Source: Alteromonadaceae bacterium
Lineage (GTDB): Bacteria; Pseudomonadota; Gammaproteobacteria; Pseudomonadales; Cellvibrionaceae
Assembly (NCBI GenBank): GCA_002746115.1
Contig: NVXL01000214.1
Coordinates: 1-44,210 of the forward strand
Direction: 5' to 3'
DNA: 44,210 nt
This document shows positions 26,331-35,938 of this stretch, one piece after another. Under the pieces are notes generated by a model that worked only from the letters and a program-made list of their open reading frames with translations, ran no database searches and was not told the DNA's origin. Numbering within the stretch: the stretch's first letter is position 1; every line of letters begins with the position of its first letter. Position numbers and translations under genes: made by a program.

Positions 26331-27275
26331 CTAAGGCTGAATACCGTCCAAACCTTTAGCCAGCGCAGACTCAGTCTCGGTTGAAAAAGATTCAATCTCT
26401 CTATTTATGCGCCGACTTAGACCACTTAGCACCCTGCCAGGGCCGCACTCAACCACCTGCGCAACGCCTTGCGCAACAAGCGATTCAACACACCCCACCC
26501 AGCGCACCGCAGTATAAATTTGCTCAATCATAATACTTTTAATTACCGCAGGGTCAGACTCAACACGCGCACTCACATTATGTATCACTGGCACCTTAGG
26601 CGCAGAGAAAACCACCGAATCCAACTCCACCGCCAAACGGTCCGCCGCAGGCTTCATTAATGAGGTATGGAAAGGCGCGCTTACAGCGAGCAGCATTGCT
26701 TTTTTAGCGCCAGCGCTTTTGCAAGTAACAACGGCTTTTTCTACTGCCTCACGCACGCCAGCAATCACAACCTGCCCCGGAGAGTTATAGTTCACCGGCG
26801 CCACCATGTCGACCGAACCCACCTCAGCACATGCAGCCTCAACATCTTCATCGCCAAGCCCAATAATTGCAGCCATGGCACCCTCTCCTGCGGGGACAGC
26901 CTCCTGCATATACTTACCTCGCGATCGAACCAATCGCAAAGCATCACAAAAATCTACTACACCTGCGCAAACCAATGCAGACCACTCCCCCAAACTGTGT
27001 CCAGCCATATAAGCCGGCTGGGAACCGCCTTTTTCACGCCACAAGCGCCAAAGCGCAACACTACTAGCCAACAACACCGGCTGCGTGACCTCGGTCATAT
27101 TGAGCTGTTCTTGCGAACCATTTTGCACCATATCCCAAAGATCATACCCCAAGGCATCGGAGGCTTCAGTGAATGTGTTTTTAAAAATTTCGCTATCTGC
27201 GAAATCTGACAACATACCGACCTTCTGAGAGCCCTGACCAGGAAAAACAAATGCAAGATTTTGATTGCTAGGCAT
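26331..27275 (-). CDS. fabD: Malonyl-CoA:ACP transacylase
   Basis: FabD moves the malonyl group from CoA to ACP. The 314-residue protein has FVFPGQGSQKVGML near the N terminus, the nucleophile Ser94 in AGHSLGEWSAL, the substrate arginine in LVRSRGKYMQEA, and the His of VSAPFHTSLMKPA. The family usually has Tyr where this protein has Trp in GEWSAL. The ATG at 27275 is preferred to a GTG at 27284. The gene follows plsX by 51 bases. Confidence 0.96.
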   Translation of the reverse strand: MPSNQNLAFVFPGQGSQKVGMLSDFADSEIFKNTFTEASDALGYDLWDMVQNGSQEQLNMTEVTQPVLLASSVALWRLWREKGGSQPAYMAGHSLGEWSALVCAGVVDFCDALRLVRSRGKYMQEAVPAGEGAMAAIIGLGDEDVEAACAEVGSVDMVAPVNYNSPGQVVIAGVREAVEKAVVTCKSAGAKKAMLLAVSAPFHTSLMKPAADRLAVELDSVVFSAPKVPVIHNVSARVESDPAVIKSIMIEQIYTAVRWVGCVESLVAQGVAQVVECGPGRVLSGLSRRINREIESFSTETESALAKGLDGIQP

Positions 27276-27326
27276 ACTATTCACTCACGAACTTAAATTT
27301 AAATTGATACATCTGATCCGCCATTC

Positions 27327-28340
27327 TCATCCCTCACAAACTGGCGTTAACAAACATGCTTCCAAATTTTTGGGTATATTGGCACGCACCTGCAGGTACG
27401 CATCATGCAGTGCCTGCTGAAAACCAAACTCGTCTGCCCCACCATGGCTTTTCACCACCACCTTTTTCAAACCAACCAAAGCGGCGCCATTGTATTTCTG
27501 AGGGTTAAACCTTTCCCACCAGCCCTTTAACGCAAAGCTCACCAACACACCTACAAAGCTGCGCGCAAACCCCTTGGCAAACTCCTGCCTCAAACTACCC
27601 AGTATAAAAGACGCTGTCCCCTCACCCACTTTTAGAGCGACATTCCCAATAAAGCCATCACAGACAATCACATCCACATGACCGGCAAATAAATCACTCC
27701 CCTCAACAAAGCCTGAGAAGTTAATGCCTTTATGCCCTTCAAGTAAGGCCGCAGCTAACTGTACATTGCTACTGCCTTTAGAGTTTTCAGCACCCACGTT
27801 AAGCAAAGACACCCTAGGGAAGCGCACCCCATCCACCTGGGACAAAGCTGAGCCCATCAGCGCAAATTGTAATAACTGTTCTGGCGAACACTCTAAAGTA
27901 GCGCCCAAATCCAAAAGAAAGCTCTTACCTGAGGCAGTCGGTATTGACTTGCAAATCGCGGGGCGAGATATACCTTCAACAGTTTTGAGTAGGTGACGAC
28001 CTATCGCCATTAATGCCCCCGTATTCCCACCGCTAACGCATGCGTCACAATGACCATCGGCTACCAACTTTAAGGCCTGCCACATAGATGCCCCCCGCTT
28101 GTGGCGCAAGGCCAAGCCGGGCTTATCGGACATCTCAACAACATCCTCAGCATGAACAAATGAAATACGATCTAATAATTTGGAGTCGCCAACTAAGGGC
28201 TCCATTAAGGCACGCTTACCCACTAAAGTAATTGAGACGTCACTTTGTGCAGCAAGGAATTTTAAAGCGGCAGGTATGCAAAGGTGAGGACCGAAGTCCC
28301 CACCCATCACATCGATAGATATGTTAACCGTTGGCGACAA
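27327..28340 (-). CDS. plsX: Phosphate acyltransferase PlsX
   Basis: PlsX makes acyl-phosphate from acyl-ACP for phospholipid synthesis with PlsY. The 337-residue protein contains ISIDVMGGDFGPH near the start, MSDKPGLALRHKRGASMW, CVSGGNTGALMA, LDLGATLECSPEQLLQFALM and VCDGFIGNVALKVGEG, all family signatures. The only start that gives a full N terminus is a TTG two bases after the rpmF stop, so translation is probably coupled to rpmF. Confidence 0.95.
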   Translation of the reverse strand: MSPTVNISIDVMGGDFGPHLCIPAALKFLAAQSDVSITLVGKRALMEPLVGDSKLLDRISFVHAEDVVEMSDKPGLALRHKRGASMWQALKLVADGHCDACVSGGNTGALMAIGRHLLKTVEGISRPAICKSIPTASGKSFLLDLGATLECSPEQLLQFALMGSALSQVDGVRFPRVSLLNVGAENSKGSSNVQLAAALLEGHKGINFSGFVEGSDLFAGHVDVIVCDGFIGNVALKVGEGTASFILGSLRQEFAKGFARSFVGVLVSFALKGWWERFNPQKYNGAALVGLKKVVVKSHGGADEFGFQQALHDAYLQVRANIPKNLEACLLTPVCEG

Positions 28341-28342
28341 AC

Positions 28343-28528
28343 TTACTCGTCGTCAGAACCAATCGATACAACCTTGCGACCACGGTAGAAACCATCGGCT
28401 GTAACGTGGTGACGAAGATGCTTTTCTCCAGTGGCTGAATCAACAGAAAGGGTAGGACCCACTAAGCTGTCGTGTGAGCGACGCATGCCACGTCGTGAGC
28501 GAGTTTTTTTACTTTTTTGAACGGCCAT
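28343..28528 (-). CDS. rpmF: 50S ribosomal protein L32
   Basis: A 61-residue basic protein that starts [20 protein letters not shown], the L32 hallmark, followed by [20 protein letters not shown]. It has no zinc-ribbon cysteines, so it is the zinc-independent form. The ATG at 28528 follows AGGA. It lies between yceD and plsX as in most Gammaproteobacteria, and its stop is two bases before the plsX TTG. Confidence 0.98.
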   Translation of the reverse strand: MAVQKSKKTRSRRGMRRSHDSLVGPTLSVDSATGEKHLRHHVTADGFYRGRKVVSIGSDDE

Positions 28529-28684
28529 ATCTAGTTCCTGTATCAGGGGTACCAAAAACTTTCGCTAATACCGCTAGGCAACAAAGACATGCGGTCGAAG
28601 ATTTTGGTCGATATTAAAATTTATTAATTCTCATCATTATTGCAACACTCATAAAACAGTACTTTATTAGAGCATCACGCAAAC

Positions 28685-29227
28685 TCAATCAATCTCGTTT
28701 TTACCTTTGATGCTAGCTAACACATCAAATGGATTACTACGTTTTACTATAGTTTCCGCCTCAATATCCCCAGTGGAATACAAGCTCGGATCAAGGCACT
28801 CATCCTTATGATAAGAAACCACAGGAAGACTCAGCAACAACTCTTCCTCTATAAGTAAATACAAATCCGCTTCAGGCTCTTCAAGAATCCAAGGATCAAG
28901 ATCCTTGGGCAATTGCTCAGCCTTTGCTTCATCATTAACAACAGCAACCATTACGGCAGCTGTTATTTGGCGTGGCTCCAATGCCTGTAGGCACCGTTGA
29001 CACTCCAAAACCACGTCAGCAGAAACACTACCATTAATAACGCAGTTCTTGCGATCGTCAACAAAAAAGCGTAACAATGCTTTCACATTGCTAATGGAGC
29101 GAGTGGCTTCCAACAACCTCGGCACTTCATCCGCGCTAACACTCCCCTCAAAACTTGTATCTGAGTAGGCGAGTTTACGGGGCTCTAGCCGATTCGGGAG
29201 CCGTTTTAAAATTGTACGCTCTGACAT
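28685..29227 (-). CDS. yceD: YceD/DUF177 family protein, 23S rRNA accumulation protein
   Basis: A 180-residue acidic cytoplasmic protein. LECQRCLQAL (about 99-108) is the family's CxxC motif, and later NPFDVLASIKGK ends the protein as in YceD. The family is linked with 23S rRNA maturation or accumulation, and the gene lies upstream of rpmF nearly universally, as here. The ATG at 29227 is chosen over a GTG at 29257 because SERTILKRLPNRLEPRKLA is the expected beginning; neither has a clear ribosome site. Confidence 0.92.
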   Translation of the reverse strand: MSERTILKRLPNRLEPRKLAYSDTSFEGSVSADEVPRLLEATRSISNVKALLRFFVDDRKNCVINGSVSADVVLECQRCLQALEPRQITAAVMVAVVNDEAKAEQLPKDLDPWILEEPEADLYLLIEEELLLSLPVVSYHKDECLDPSLYSTGDIEAETIVKRSNPFDVLASIKGKNEID

Positions 29228-29332
29228 AAGCGCGCAATGATAGGGAGTTGGCTGCACACTGTCAAAGAAAATCGGCTAAAATAACGAATTGTTCCTTCTC
29301 TCCAAGCCATCCACATCAAGAAACAACATAGA

Positions 29333-29932
29333 ATGACTGATCACAGCCCTTTTCGACTGGTTTTAGCCTCTGCATCCCCTTATAGAAAACAACAACTTGC
29401 GCAATTAAACATCCCTTTTGATGTATTCAAAAGCCATGTAGACGAAGAACAACAGCCAAACGAAACCGCACCGGATTTAGCGCTACGACTCGCAACGGCC
29501 AAAGCCAAAGCCGTTCAAAAAAAGCTGGGCGAAGAAGCGCTGATTATCGGGTGTGATCAGACAGCGGAATGTCAATCGCAGATTCTGGGGAAACCGGGGA
29601 CTCGTGACAAGGCAATAGCGCAATTACTACTAAGCCAGCAAAACCAAGTGATATTCCATAGCGGGATTTGCCTCTTAAACACCAAAACCGGAAAAATATT
29701 GAGCGATACGGTAACGACCGTCGTCAAATTTCGCCCATTAAGCCAATCTCAAATCGAAAACTACATCGACAAAGACGCACCACTCGACTGCGCAGGAAGC
29801 TTTAAATGTGAGGGCTTAGGCATCTCGCTTTTCGAGTCGATACACAGTGACGACCCAAGCGCTTTAATCGGACTGCCACTAATTCGCTTAAACCACATGC
29901 TGTTAACAATGGGCTTAGACACCCTACTTTAG
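29333..29932 (+). CDS. yceF: Maf-family nucleoside triphosphate pyrophosphatase, YceF type (7-methyl-GTP)
   Basis: A 199-residue Maf protein that hydrolyses modified nucleotides; the YceF group prefers 7-methyl-GTP. LVLASASPYRKQQLAQL is the Maf signature. IIGCDQTAE carries the catalytic Asp, and LDCAGSFKCEGLG and IGLPLIRL match the YceF subgroup rather than YhdE. It diverges from yceD across about 105 bases, the same arrangement as in E. coli. Confidence 0.92.
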   Translation: MTDHSPFRLVLASASPYRKQQLAQLNIPFDVFKSHVDEEQQPNETAPDLALRLATAKAKAVQKKLGEEALIIGCDQTAECQSQILGKPGTRDKAIAQLLLSQQNQVIFHSGICLLNTKTGKILSDTVTTVVKFRPLSQSQIENYIDKDAPLDCAGSFKCEGLGISLFESIHSDDPSALIGLPLIRLNHMLLTMGLDTLL

Positions 29933-29955
29933 ACGCACCACTCTAAACCCCCTCC

Positions 29956-30312
29956 CTAAAAGAACACAATACTCACCCAAGTATAAGCCCATAAAAGCAC
30001 GGCGATAAGTACCGCTGCGGAGCCCATATCTTTCGCGCGCCCAGCTAACTCATGTATCTCGTCGCCAATGCGATCAACGGTTGCCTCAACAGCCGAATTT
30101 AACAACTCCACAATCAAAACTAACAACACAGTCGCAATCAGTAGGATTCGCTCAACCTGCGTCACCGACAACCAAAACGCCAAAGGCAACAATACAATTG
30201 CAGCTATAATTTCCTGACGGAAAGCCGCCTCATTACGGTAAGCAGCTGAAATACCCTGCATAGAAAAAACGGCTGCTTTATATAGGCGCAAAAATCCGGT
30301 ATTTTTTATCAA
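29956..30312 (-). CDS. dgkA: Diacylglycerol kinase
   Basis: A 118-residue inner-membrane enzyme that phosphorylates diacylglycerol to phosphatidic acid, recycling lipid from membrane-derived oligosaccharide synthesis. An N-terminal amphipathic helix (RLYKAAVFSMQGISAAYRNE) precedes three membrane segments. The signature VELLNSAVEATVDRI carries the catalytic Glu, followed by ELAGRAKDMGSAAV. The TTG start has a GAGGG ribosome site that overlaps the end of fldB, three bases upstream, so translation is coupled. Confidence 0.95.
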   Translation of the reverse strand: MIKNTGFLRLYKAAVFSMQGISAAYRNEAAFRQEIIAAIVLLPLAFWLSVTQVERILLIATVLLVLIVELLNSAVEATVDRIGDEIHELAGRAKDMGSAAVLIAVLLWAYTWVSIVFF

Positions 30313-30315
30313 AGC

Positions 30316-30861
30316 TCAGCCCTCATCCAACTCTGTGACGACGATATCCAAACCAAATTCTTTCGCAATTTGCACGCACCACTGATTTAGACGCGACGAT
30401 GTCTGCTCTGCTTGCTGATCCTCATCAATAGCTAAACCCACAAAATGCTTTTGGTCAGGTAACAGTGCTTTCGATGCATCAAACTCATAGCCATCAACAG
30501 ACCAATGACCCACAACCTCCGGTTCCGATGCGAGCACCACCTCGTAGATCATTCCCATCGCATCCAAAAAGAAGTCGCCATAACCAAACTGATCGCCCAA
30601 GCCGTAAAGCGCCAGCTGCTTACCCTTGAAATCTAAAGCCTCAAGATCCAACCAAAACTCCTCCCAATCGGATTGCATCTGACCAAAATCCCAAGTAGGC
30701 ACGCCAAGAATAATCCGCTGATAATCATCAAAATCCACTTGGGTAACATCCGAGATATCATGCACATCGCAATGCTCAAGCCCTAAGCGCTTTTGAACTC
30801 GATATGCAACAGATTCAGTATTTCCTTCATCACTACCAAAAAACAAGCCAATCTCAGCCAC
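30316..30861 (-). CDS. fldB: Flavodoxin 2, FldB type
   Basis: A 181-residue long-chain flavodoxin, an FMN electron carrier. The phosphate loop reads FFGSDEGNTE (usually TxTGxT), followed by VPTWDFGQMQSDWEEFW and LYGLGDQFGYGDFFLDAMG, which are close to E. coli FldB. WSVDGYEFDASKAL and FVGLAIDEDQQ are also typical. The GTG at 30861 follows GGGAG; a TTG four codons earlier is less likely. It is the first gene of a two-gene operon with dgkA. Confidence 0.92.
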   Translation of the reverse strand: MAEIGLFFGSDEGNTESVAYRVQKRLGLEHCDVHDISDVTQVDFDDYQRIILGVPTWDFGQMQSDWEEFWLDLEALDFKGKQLALYGLGDQFGYGDFFLDAMGMIYEVVLASEPEVVGHWSVDGYEFDASKALLPDQKHFVGLAIDEDQQAEQTSSRLNQWCVQIAKEFGLDIVVTELDEG

Positions 30862-31217
30862 ACCAACTCCCAACAGTTTAAATTAAGCTTTGTACCACGT
30901 TCTATTTATACACGCTCCATGTACGCTATACATGCAGACGCGTAATTCACGCGCGACATTCTCTCAACTTGAAGCGCCGAACACAATATCTTGCCCTACA
31001 AGCGGCAAATTTCTGCCATAGCGGCAAGCTCCCGTCACAAGTCAGACGTCACTTTTCTGGCTGATTTTCAAGCATATAAAACCCAACAACAGCTAACATA
31101 CTGATATTAATCATAAAAACTAAAAGAATATTTGTGGCACAGTTCTCGCTTTTAAAAGTTTATACAACCTTCTTTGCATTAGAACTTTACGTAATTTCAT
31201 TTTGGCGGATAAATATT
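30862..31217. other. 356-base divergent region between fldB and the diguanylate cyclase gene
   Basis: No gene is evident. A direct repeat AGCGGCAA occurs at 31001-31008 and 31020-31027 (19-base period). A GTG at 31134 opens the cyclase frame earlier, adding 28 hydrophobic residues without a good ribosome site. AT-rich DNA at 31100-31160 is the probable promoter of the cyclase, but I cannot name its elements. Confidence 0.4.
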
Positions 31218-32189
31218 ATGGTAACTTTGGCCACTTCCCAAACCAATAGAAAACTTCAAGAGTCTTTAGAATGGCGCGTGAACGGTTTTCCGGGGGAAAA
31301 TGACTTAAAAGACCTGCGCTTTAAGCTTGCACATAACTTACAAAGCACCCTAGATCTAGAAACCGCTTTAGAGTTGTTTTTTAACAACACCCAAGACTTA
31401 GTAAGGACAAGCGGACTGACGTACTACTCTATCGACGAGAGTTTTCAACTCCCCCTTGGCACACAATGTCAACACAGCGTGCAATATGCCATTAGCTCCA
31501 CCAACACCCACCTAGGCAAAATTCGCTTCACACGCGACAAAGCCTTTATGGAAAGCGAGTTAACAGTACTAGAGATGCTTATCGGCGTGCTTTTTTTCCC
31601 CCTCAGAAACGCCCTGCTTTATAGAGAAGCCCTTCAGTCATCAATGCGTGACACGCTTACAGGCATAGGAAATCGAGCCTCAATGGAAATGAGCTTTGCA
31701 CGCGAGATTAAGCTATCAAAGCGCCATCAACAACCATTAACCATGTTGCTGATTGATGTCGATCACTTTAAACATGTTAACGATACTGCAGGCCACCGCA
31801 ATGGCGACAAGACCTTGCAACACATCGTTAAAACCACCCAAACCAGTTTGCGTGAAACAGACCAAATATTTCGTTTTGGCGGGGAAGAGTTTGTCGCTAT
31901 GCTACATAACACCTCGCTAGTACATGCAAGACTGATTGCTGAACGCATACGTCTAGGTGTCGCTATGTCGCCAATAAACTTAGACAATAACGACATACAC
32001 ACCACAGTAAGCATTGGCGTAAGTGCACTGGAAGAGTCGGATAACGCGGATACTTTCTTTGAAAAAACAGATCGCGCGCTATACCGCGCAAAAAACGATG
32101 GTCGCAACCGCGTCATCTGTTACAACAAAGCACTTGATGACAGACAGAGCAAAGAAACGGGTGCGATTGAATTGATCAAAAACAGATAA
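31218..32189 (+). CDS. GGDEF-domain diguanylate cyclase
   Basis: A 323-residue protein. The N-terminal ~150 residues are a sensory region without recognised motifs, containing a hydrophobic strand (LTVLEMLIGVLFFPLRNALL). The C-terminal domain begins with MRDTLTGIGNRASM and has DVDHFKHVNDTAGH and the active-site GGEEF at 221-225, so it should make cyclic di-GMP. The inhibitory I-site RETD (212-215) lies exactly five residues before GGEEF, implying product feedback. The ATG at 31218 is favoured by the GGCGGA upstream. No EAL domain is attached. Confidence 0.92.
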   Translation: MVTLATSQTNRKLQESLEWRVNGFPGENDLKDLRFKLAHNLQSTLDLETALELFFNNTQDLVRTSGLTYYSIDESFQLPLGTQCQHSVQYAISSTNTHLGKIRFTRDKAFMESELTVLEMLIGVLFFPLRNALLYREALQSSMRDTLTGIGNRASMEMSFAREIKLSKRHQQPLTMLLIDVDHFKHVNDTAGHRNGDKTLQHIVKTTQTSLRETDQIFRFGGEEFVAMLHNTSLVHARLIAERIRLGVAMSPINLDNNDIHTTVSIGVSALEESDNADTFFEKTDRALYRAKNDGRNRVICYNKALDDRQSKETGAIELIKNR

Positions 32190-32215
32190 GCGCTTCAGCG
32201 CCTAAATACACAATC

Positions 32216-33127
32216 CTAGCGTTTGGTTTTGCGGCGTTCATCCCTCTCCTTCTTTTCAACCTTTTGCTGCTCTAGGCGCGCTTTTTCTTCGACTATCATT
32301 TCGGGTGTCTCCCAACATAAAGTACCGAAGCGCCCTGTTCGAATATCGCCAATAAACAACTCCGAGATTTTCACCAGGTCTACTCGGCCACCCCGCGACA
32401 GGCACCCTCGTCGCCTCCCTATGATTTCGAAAAACTCTAACTCACCCTCAGGTAATTCATCCAGTTCGTAACGTTTTAATAAGACATGCGGATACGCTTT
32501 CATTAAATAACGTGCCGCAAAAAAAGCAATGTCATCATAATCCATAGCGGTGTCTTTAATCGCACCAGTAATTGCCAAGCGATAACTGCTATCTTCAAGT
32601 TCCTGCTTGGGCCATAAAATCCCAGGCGTATCCAGCAAGGTCAGGCCTCCGTCGTCGAGATGAATCGTTTGCTGTGTTTTGGTCACCGCAGGCTCATTGC
32701 CGGTTTTTGCTATAACACGCCCGGCAAGAATATTGATCAAGGTCGATTTGCCAACATTTGGAATCCCAGCGATCATAGCGCGAACATTTTTAATGCTACG
32801 AGATTTTTCAGGCGCAAGCTTCGCACATAACAAAGGCACCTGATGCATTTTCTCAGGGTTAAGAGTGCTAATAGCCAGTGTTTTGATATGACGTTCCCGC
32901 TCCAAATACTCCTGCCATACGGCTAGCTGGGTACTATCGGCAAGGTCACTTTTAGCCAGCACTTTTAAACAGGGCTTGTTCGAGCGTATTTGTGCGAGCA
33001 TGGGGTTTTCACTACTAAAAGGAATGCGAGCATCTAAGATCTCGATAATCACATCAACCTTAGGCAGCACTTGCCGCATCTCCTTTTGAGCCTTGTGCAT
33101 ATGCCCCGGATACCACTGAATCGCCAT
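32216..33127 (-). CDS. ylqF: Ribosome biogenesis GTPase YlqF/RbgA
   Basis: A 303-residue circularly permuted GTPase: the G4-like motif LAKSDLAD (57-64) precedes the P-loop GIPNVGKST (121-129) and G3 LDTPGILWPK. The start MAIQWYPGHMHKAQKEM and the C-terminal RRRGCLSRGGRVDL are family signatures. In Bacillus RbgA helps late 50S assembly; the role in Gammaproteobacteria is less studied. The ATG follows TGAGGT. The C-terminal tail is rich in Lys, Arg and Glu. It converges on the diguanylate cyclase gene. Confidence 0.93.
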   Translation of the reverse strand: MAIQWYPGHMHKAQKEMRQVLPKVDVIIEILDARIPFSSENPMLAQIRSNKPCLKVLAKSDLADSTQLAVWQEYLERERHIKTLAISTLNPEKMHQVPLLCAKLAPEKSRSIKNVRAMIAGIPNVGKSTLINILAGRVIAKTGNEPAVTKTQQTIHLDDGGLTLLDTPGILWPKQELEDSSYRLAITGAIKDTAMDYDDIAFFAARYLMKAYPHVLLKRYELDELPEGELEFFEIIGRRRGCLSRGGRVDLVKISELFIGDIRTGRFGTLCWETPEMIVEEKARLEQQKVEKKERDERRKTKR

Positions 33128-33318
33128 AAAACCTCAACCACCAAAAACAAAAATAAGTAAAATTCGTAAGTAAACCCAAGTATGAACGTATACCAAACAC
33201 AATGGAGCCAAAAGAAGCAGCCAAAGCACCAATTATTATACGTATAGTACGGGGTAATAAACTCTAGAAGAGAATAAAGAGGCTAGTTATAAGGCGGGGA
33301 GCTGAGAATTGCAAGTCA

Positions 33319-33347
33319 GAGCGAGTGCCTTTCCGCACTTACCGCTC
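33319..33347 (-). terminator. Possible terminator hairpin downstream of the chemotaxis receptor gene
   Basis: GAGCG-AGTGC pairs with GCACT and CGCTC around the loop ctttcc, with a three-base bulge. It lies about 45 bases after the receptor stop on the minus strand. There is no U-tract, so it could equally be only a stable mRNA end. Confidence 0.3.
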
Positions 33348-33391
33348 CGATTTTCATGCCAAGAGCATATTGCCTAAAGCTTAAACAACGT

Positions 33392-35023
33392 CTAAAGCTT
33401 GAATTCAGAAATCATAGCATCGAGATCTTCCGCTAAAGAAGCCGCTTTCTTAGCCGTTTCCTCAGCTTCATTCGAACTTTTTAAGATCATTTCCGCTTTA
33501 TCATTAATATTAACGATATTACGGTTCATCTCTTCTGAGACAGACGTTTGTTGCTCTGCAGCCGTCGCCATATGAATATTCATTGACGCAATCGACGACA
33601 CAGCTTCTTCAATAGCCTTAAGAGAGTCACTTGCCGAGTTAGCGCTTGAAACACAGGTCTGCGCTTGCTTCTGCCCGGTTTCCATTTTGACCACCGACTC
33701 ATTTGCACCGGCTTTCAACACATCTAGCATCGACCGAATTTCTTCAGTAGACTCTTGCGTTCGCGCGGCCAAGGTACGAACCTCATCCGCCACCACAGCA
33801 AACCCACGCCCCTGCTCACCTGCCCGCGCGGCCTCAATTGCAGCATTAAGTGCGAGTAAGTTGGTTTGCTCTGCGATGCCACTGATCACAGCCACAATAT
33901 CGTCCACTTTATTGGCTTCGGCACCAAGGTTATTAATCGATATCGTAGCTTGCTCAATCCCACTCGCCAATTCACCAATACTACTAACAGTATCGTTAAC
34001 AACAGATCGGCCTTCGGAAGAAAAGCGATCGGCTTTATTGGCAGATTCGGCTGCATCTGATGCGTTGCGAGCAACATCTTGAATCGTTGCCGTCATTTCA
34101 TTCATCGCCGTAGCCACTTGCTCTGTTTCTGCATGCTGAAGCTCGACAGCCGTATTAGTTGCCCCTACAGCTCGATCCAACTGCAACGCAGTTGCACGAA
34201 ACTCTGAAGAGGTAACGCTAATACGCCCGATTAAATTATGTAATTGAGAGCCCATATTATTAATGGTATCGGAGAGCTCACCCATCTCATCTTGACTTGT
34301 CGCATCTAGCGCTTTGCCACTCAAGTCTCCCGCTGCGATTTTTTTCGCTCGAGTGATAACCTTGTTAAGGCTTTTTGTGATCATACCGCTAATAAATACC
34401 GACACACCCAAACCAATCACTAACATCAACAATGAGGTAATAGCGATAATTATACGCAACCACTGCATACCTTCGACCACCTCGCGCATATCCTCCGCTG
34501 AAGCATTAACAAAGTCCTCAATTAAGCGCTCAAGATCCCCTCTTATTTGCTCAGAAATCTGTTGATCCTGCTTTAATACGCGAGCAAGATCAGCTGTTCC
34601 AGAGGATTCTGAAAGGCTCCGACTCATCGACTGCTGAATATTTTCAAATTCTCTAAGCTCGTCCTCAAGCTTAGACAGCTGCTTGCGATCACCATTATCG
34701 CCCCAATTAGCAGAAGCTTTTTTAAGCTTTTTCATGGCGTCGTCAGCATCTCGCCACGCACCTTGCCATTGCGACTCAAAACTGCGGTCATATACACCCG
34801 CAATCTTCATACTGATATTCCCACGGGAGCCAGCTAAAGCACGGTCGATTGCGTTGAGCAAATCGTTACCGGCATCAATTGTCGGGCGATCAATCTCAAT
34901 TACGCGTGCTTGTGCATTGCCAGAGCTGTTAATCATCGACCATGTGACGGCGCTAGAAATTAGCATAACCACCATAATCGTTCCGAAAGATATCAATAAT
35001 TTATTACGAATTGAAAAAAACAT
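33392..35023 (-). CDS. Methyl-accepting chemotaxis protein
   Basis: A 543-residue receptor. The first membrane helix is at about 8-30 ([18 protein letters not shown]). A periplasmic four-helix-bundle-like domain of about 160 residues follows, then a second helix ([20 protein letters not shown]) near 190-210 and a HAMP domain. The cytoplasmic signalling hairpin includes the conserved tip [20 protein letters not shown]. No C-terminal CheR pentapeptide is seen. The ligand is unknown. The ATG follows AAGGGA. A 9-base repeat (AAGCTTTAG) duplicates the stop region 18 bases downstream. Confidence 0.95.
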   Translation of the reverse strand: MFFSIRNKLLISFGTIMVVMLISSAVTWSMINSSGNAQARVIEIDRPTIDAGNDLLNAIDRALAGSRGNISMKIAGVYDRSFESQWQGAWRDADDAMKKLKKASANWGDNGDRKQLSKLEDELREFENIQQSMSRSLSESSGTADLARVLKQDQQISEQIRGDLERLIEDFVNASAEDMREVVEGMQWLRIIIAITSLLMLVIGLGVSVFISGMITKSLNKVITRAKKIAAGDLSGKALDATSQDEMGELSDTINNMGSQLHNLIGRISVTSSEFRATALQLDRAVGATNTAVELQHAETEQVATAMNEMTATIQDVARNASDAAESANKADRFSSEGRSVVNDTVSSIGELASGIEQATISINNLGAEANKVDDIVAVISGIAEQTNLLALNAAIEAARAGEQGRGFAVVADEVRTLAARTQESTEEIRSMLDVLKAGANESVVKMETGQKQAQTCVSSANSASDSLKAIEEAVSSIASMNIHMATAAEQQTSVSEEMNRNIVNINDKAEMILKSSNEAEETAKKAASLAEDLDAMISEFKL

Positions 35024-35248
35024 AGTTTCCCTTAATCGGCTAAAGGCAAATCACACAGAAAGGTAATTCGCTAGCATTCACAAATCACCCTTACCTAATA
35101 TCGCAGCCTAATCTAAGCGCGCGGGTATATATAAGAGTAGCAACGCAGCTCACAAAAGTTACTTATACTAAGACGTTTTATAAAAGACTACTTAAAGACT
35201 AGCAGAAATATATAACAGCAAACCAATAATTACAGATAGACTAATATA

Positions 35249-35926
35249 CTAGTCGACTAATTCACGCCATTGCGCTTTAAGCTCATCTAACTCATTACGC
35301 AACTGACTCACCTCTTCTTCCAAGGCTGAAATACGCTGCTCACCACCCACACCAACCGGGGCGCTCACCTGAATACTCACCTGAGAGTTAGGCCCAACTG
35401 GCAAAGCACTTAACACGGCATCAACGTCACCACTAAAAAGGTGTGCATAACGCGAGTCTCGCTTACCGGGTTCTCGCGCCAGTTTCACCACATACGTGCC
35501 ATCCTCACGCGACGCCAAACGCTCTAAGACATCTTCGACCTGATCAACCCCATTAAAAGACGCCAAACGCTGTGTTCTCGTGCGTAATTCACCAGGTGTT
35601 TGTGACCCACGCAGCAGCATCACACACACAATGGCAAACTCTTGCCGATTTAAATGTAATTTACTGAATTCGGTATTACAAAAACGATGCTTATATTTGG
35701 TAACACGACTGCCAAATAACACTTCTGAAATCAAGTTTGCCGCAGTCAGCACATCTATAGTTTCCTGTACCTCGCTCTCAGACAAACTTAGCACGGGATC
35801 ACGATTACTTTTTTGATTGCAAGCATTCGTCAATGAATTTAATGACAGCGGATATTGATCTGGCGTTGTGATTTCTTTTTCCATTAATACGCCAATAACA
35901 CGGCTTTCGTTTAAGCTAAGTTCCAC
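35249..35926 (-). CDS. yceH: YceH family protein (DUF480)
   Basis: A 225-residue protein of two winged-helix repeats. [32 protein letters not shown] is cut here to its key parts: [10 protein letters not shown], then TPDQYPLS, then [13 protein letters not shown], all diagnostic of YceH. The second half has [15 protein letters not shown]. The last 30 residues form a heptad coiled coil ([19 protein letters not shown]). The biochemical role is unknown. A GTG at 35926 or a TTG one codon earlier could be the start; both use an AGAGGAT site that overlaps the stop of the FHA gene, so the two genes are coupled. Confidence 0.9.
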   Translation of the reverse strand: MELSLNESRVIGVLMEKEITTPDQYPLSLNSLTNACNQKSNRDPVLSLSESEVQETIDVLTAANLISEVLFGSRVTKYKHRFCNTEFSKLHLNRQEFAIVCVMLLRGSQTPGELRTRTQRLASFNGVDQVEDVLERLASREDGTYVVKLAREPGKRDSRYAHLFSGDVDAVLSALPVGPNSQVSIQVSAPVGVGGEQRISALEEEVSQLRNELDELKAQWRELVD

Positions 35927-35938
35927 CAATTCGATCCT

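Noticed and set aside
26667-27209. 180-codon plus-strand open frame opposite fabD
   Set aside because: It lies wholly antisense to fabD, has low-quality composition and no ribosome site. It is treated as a shadow.
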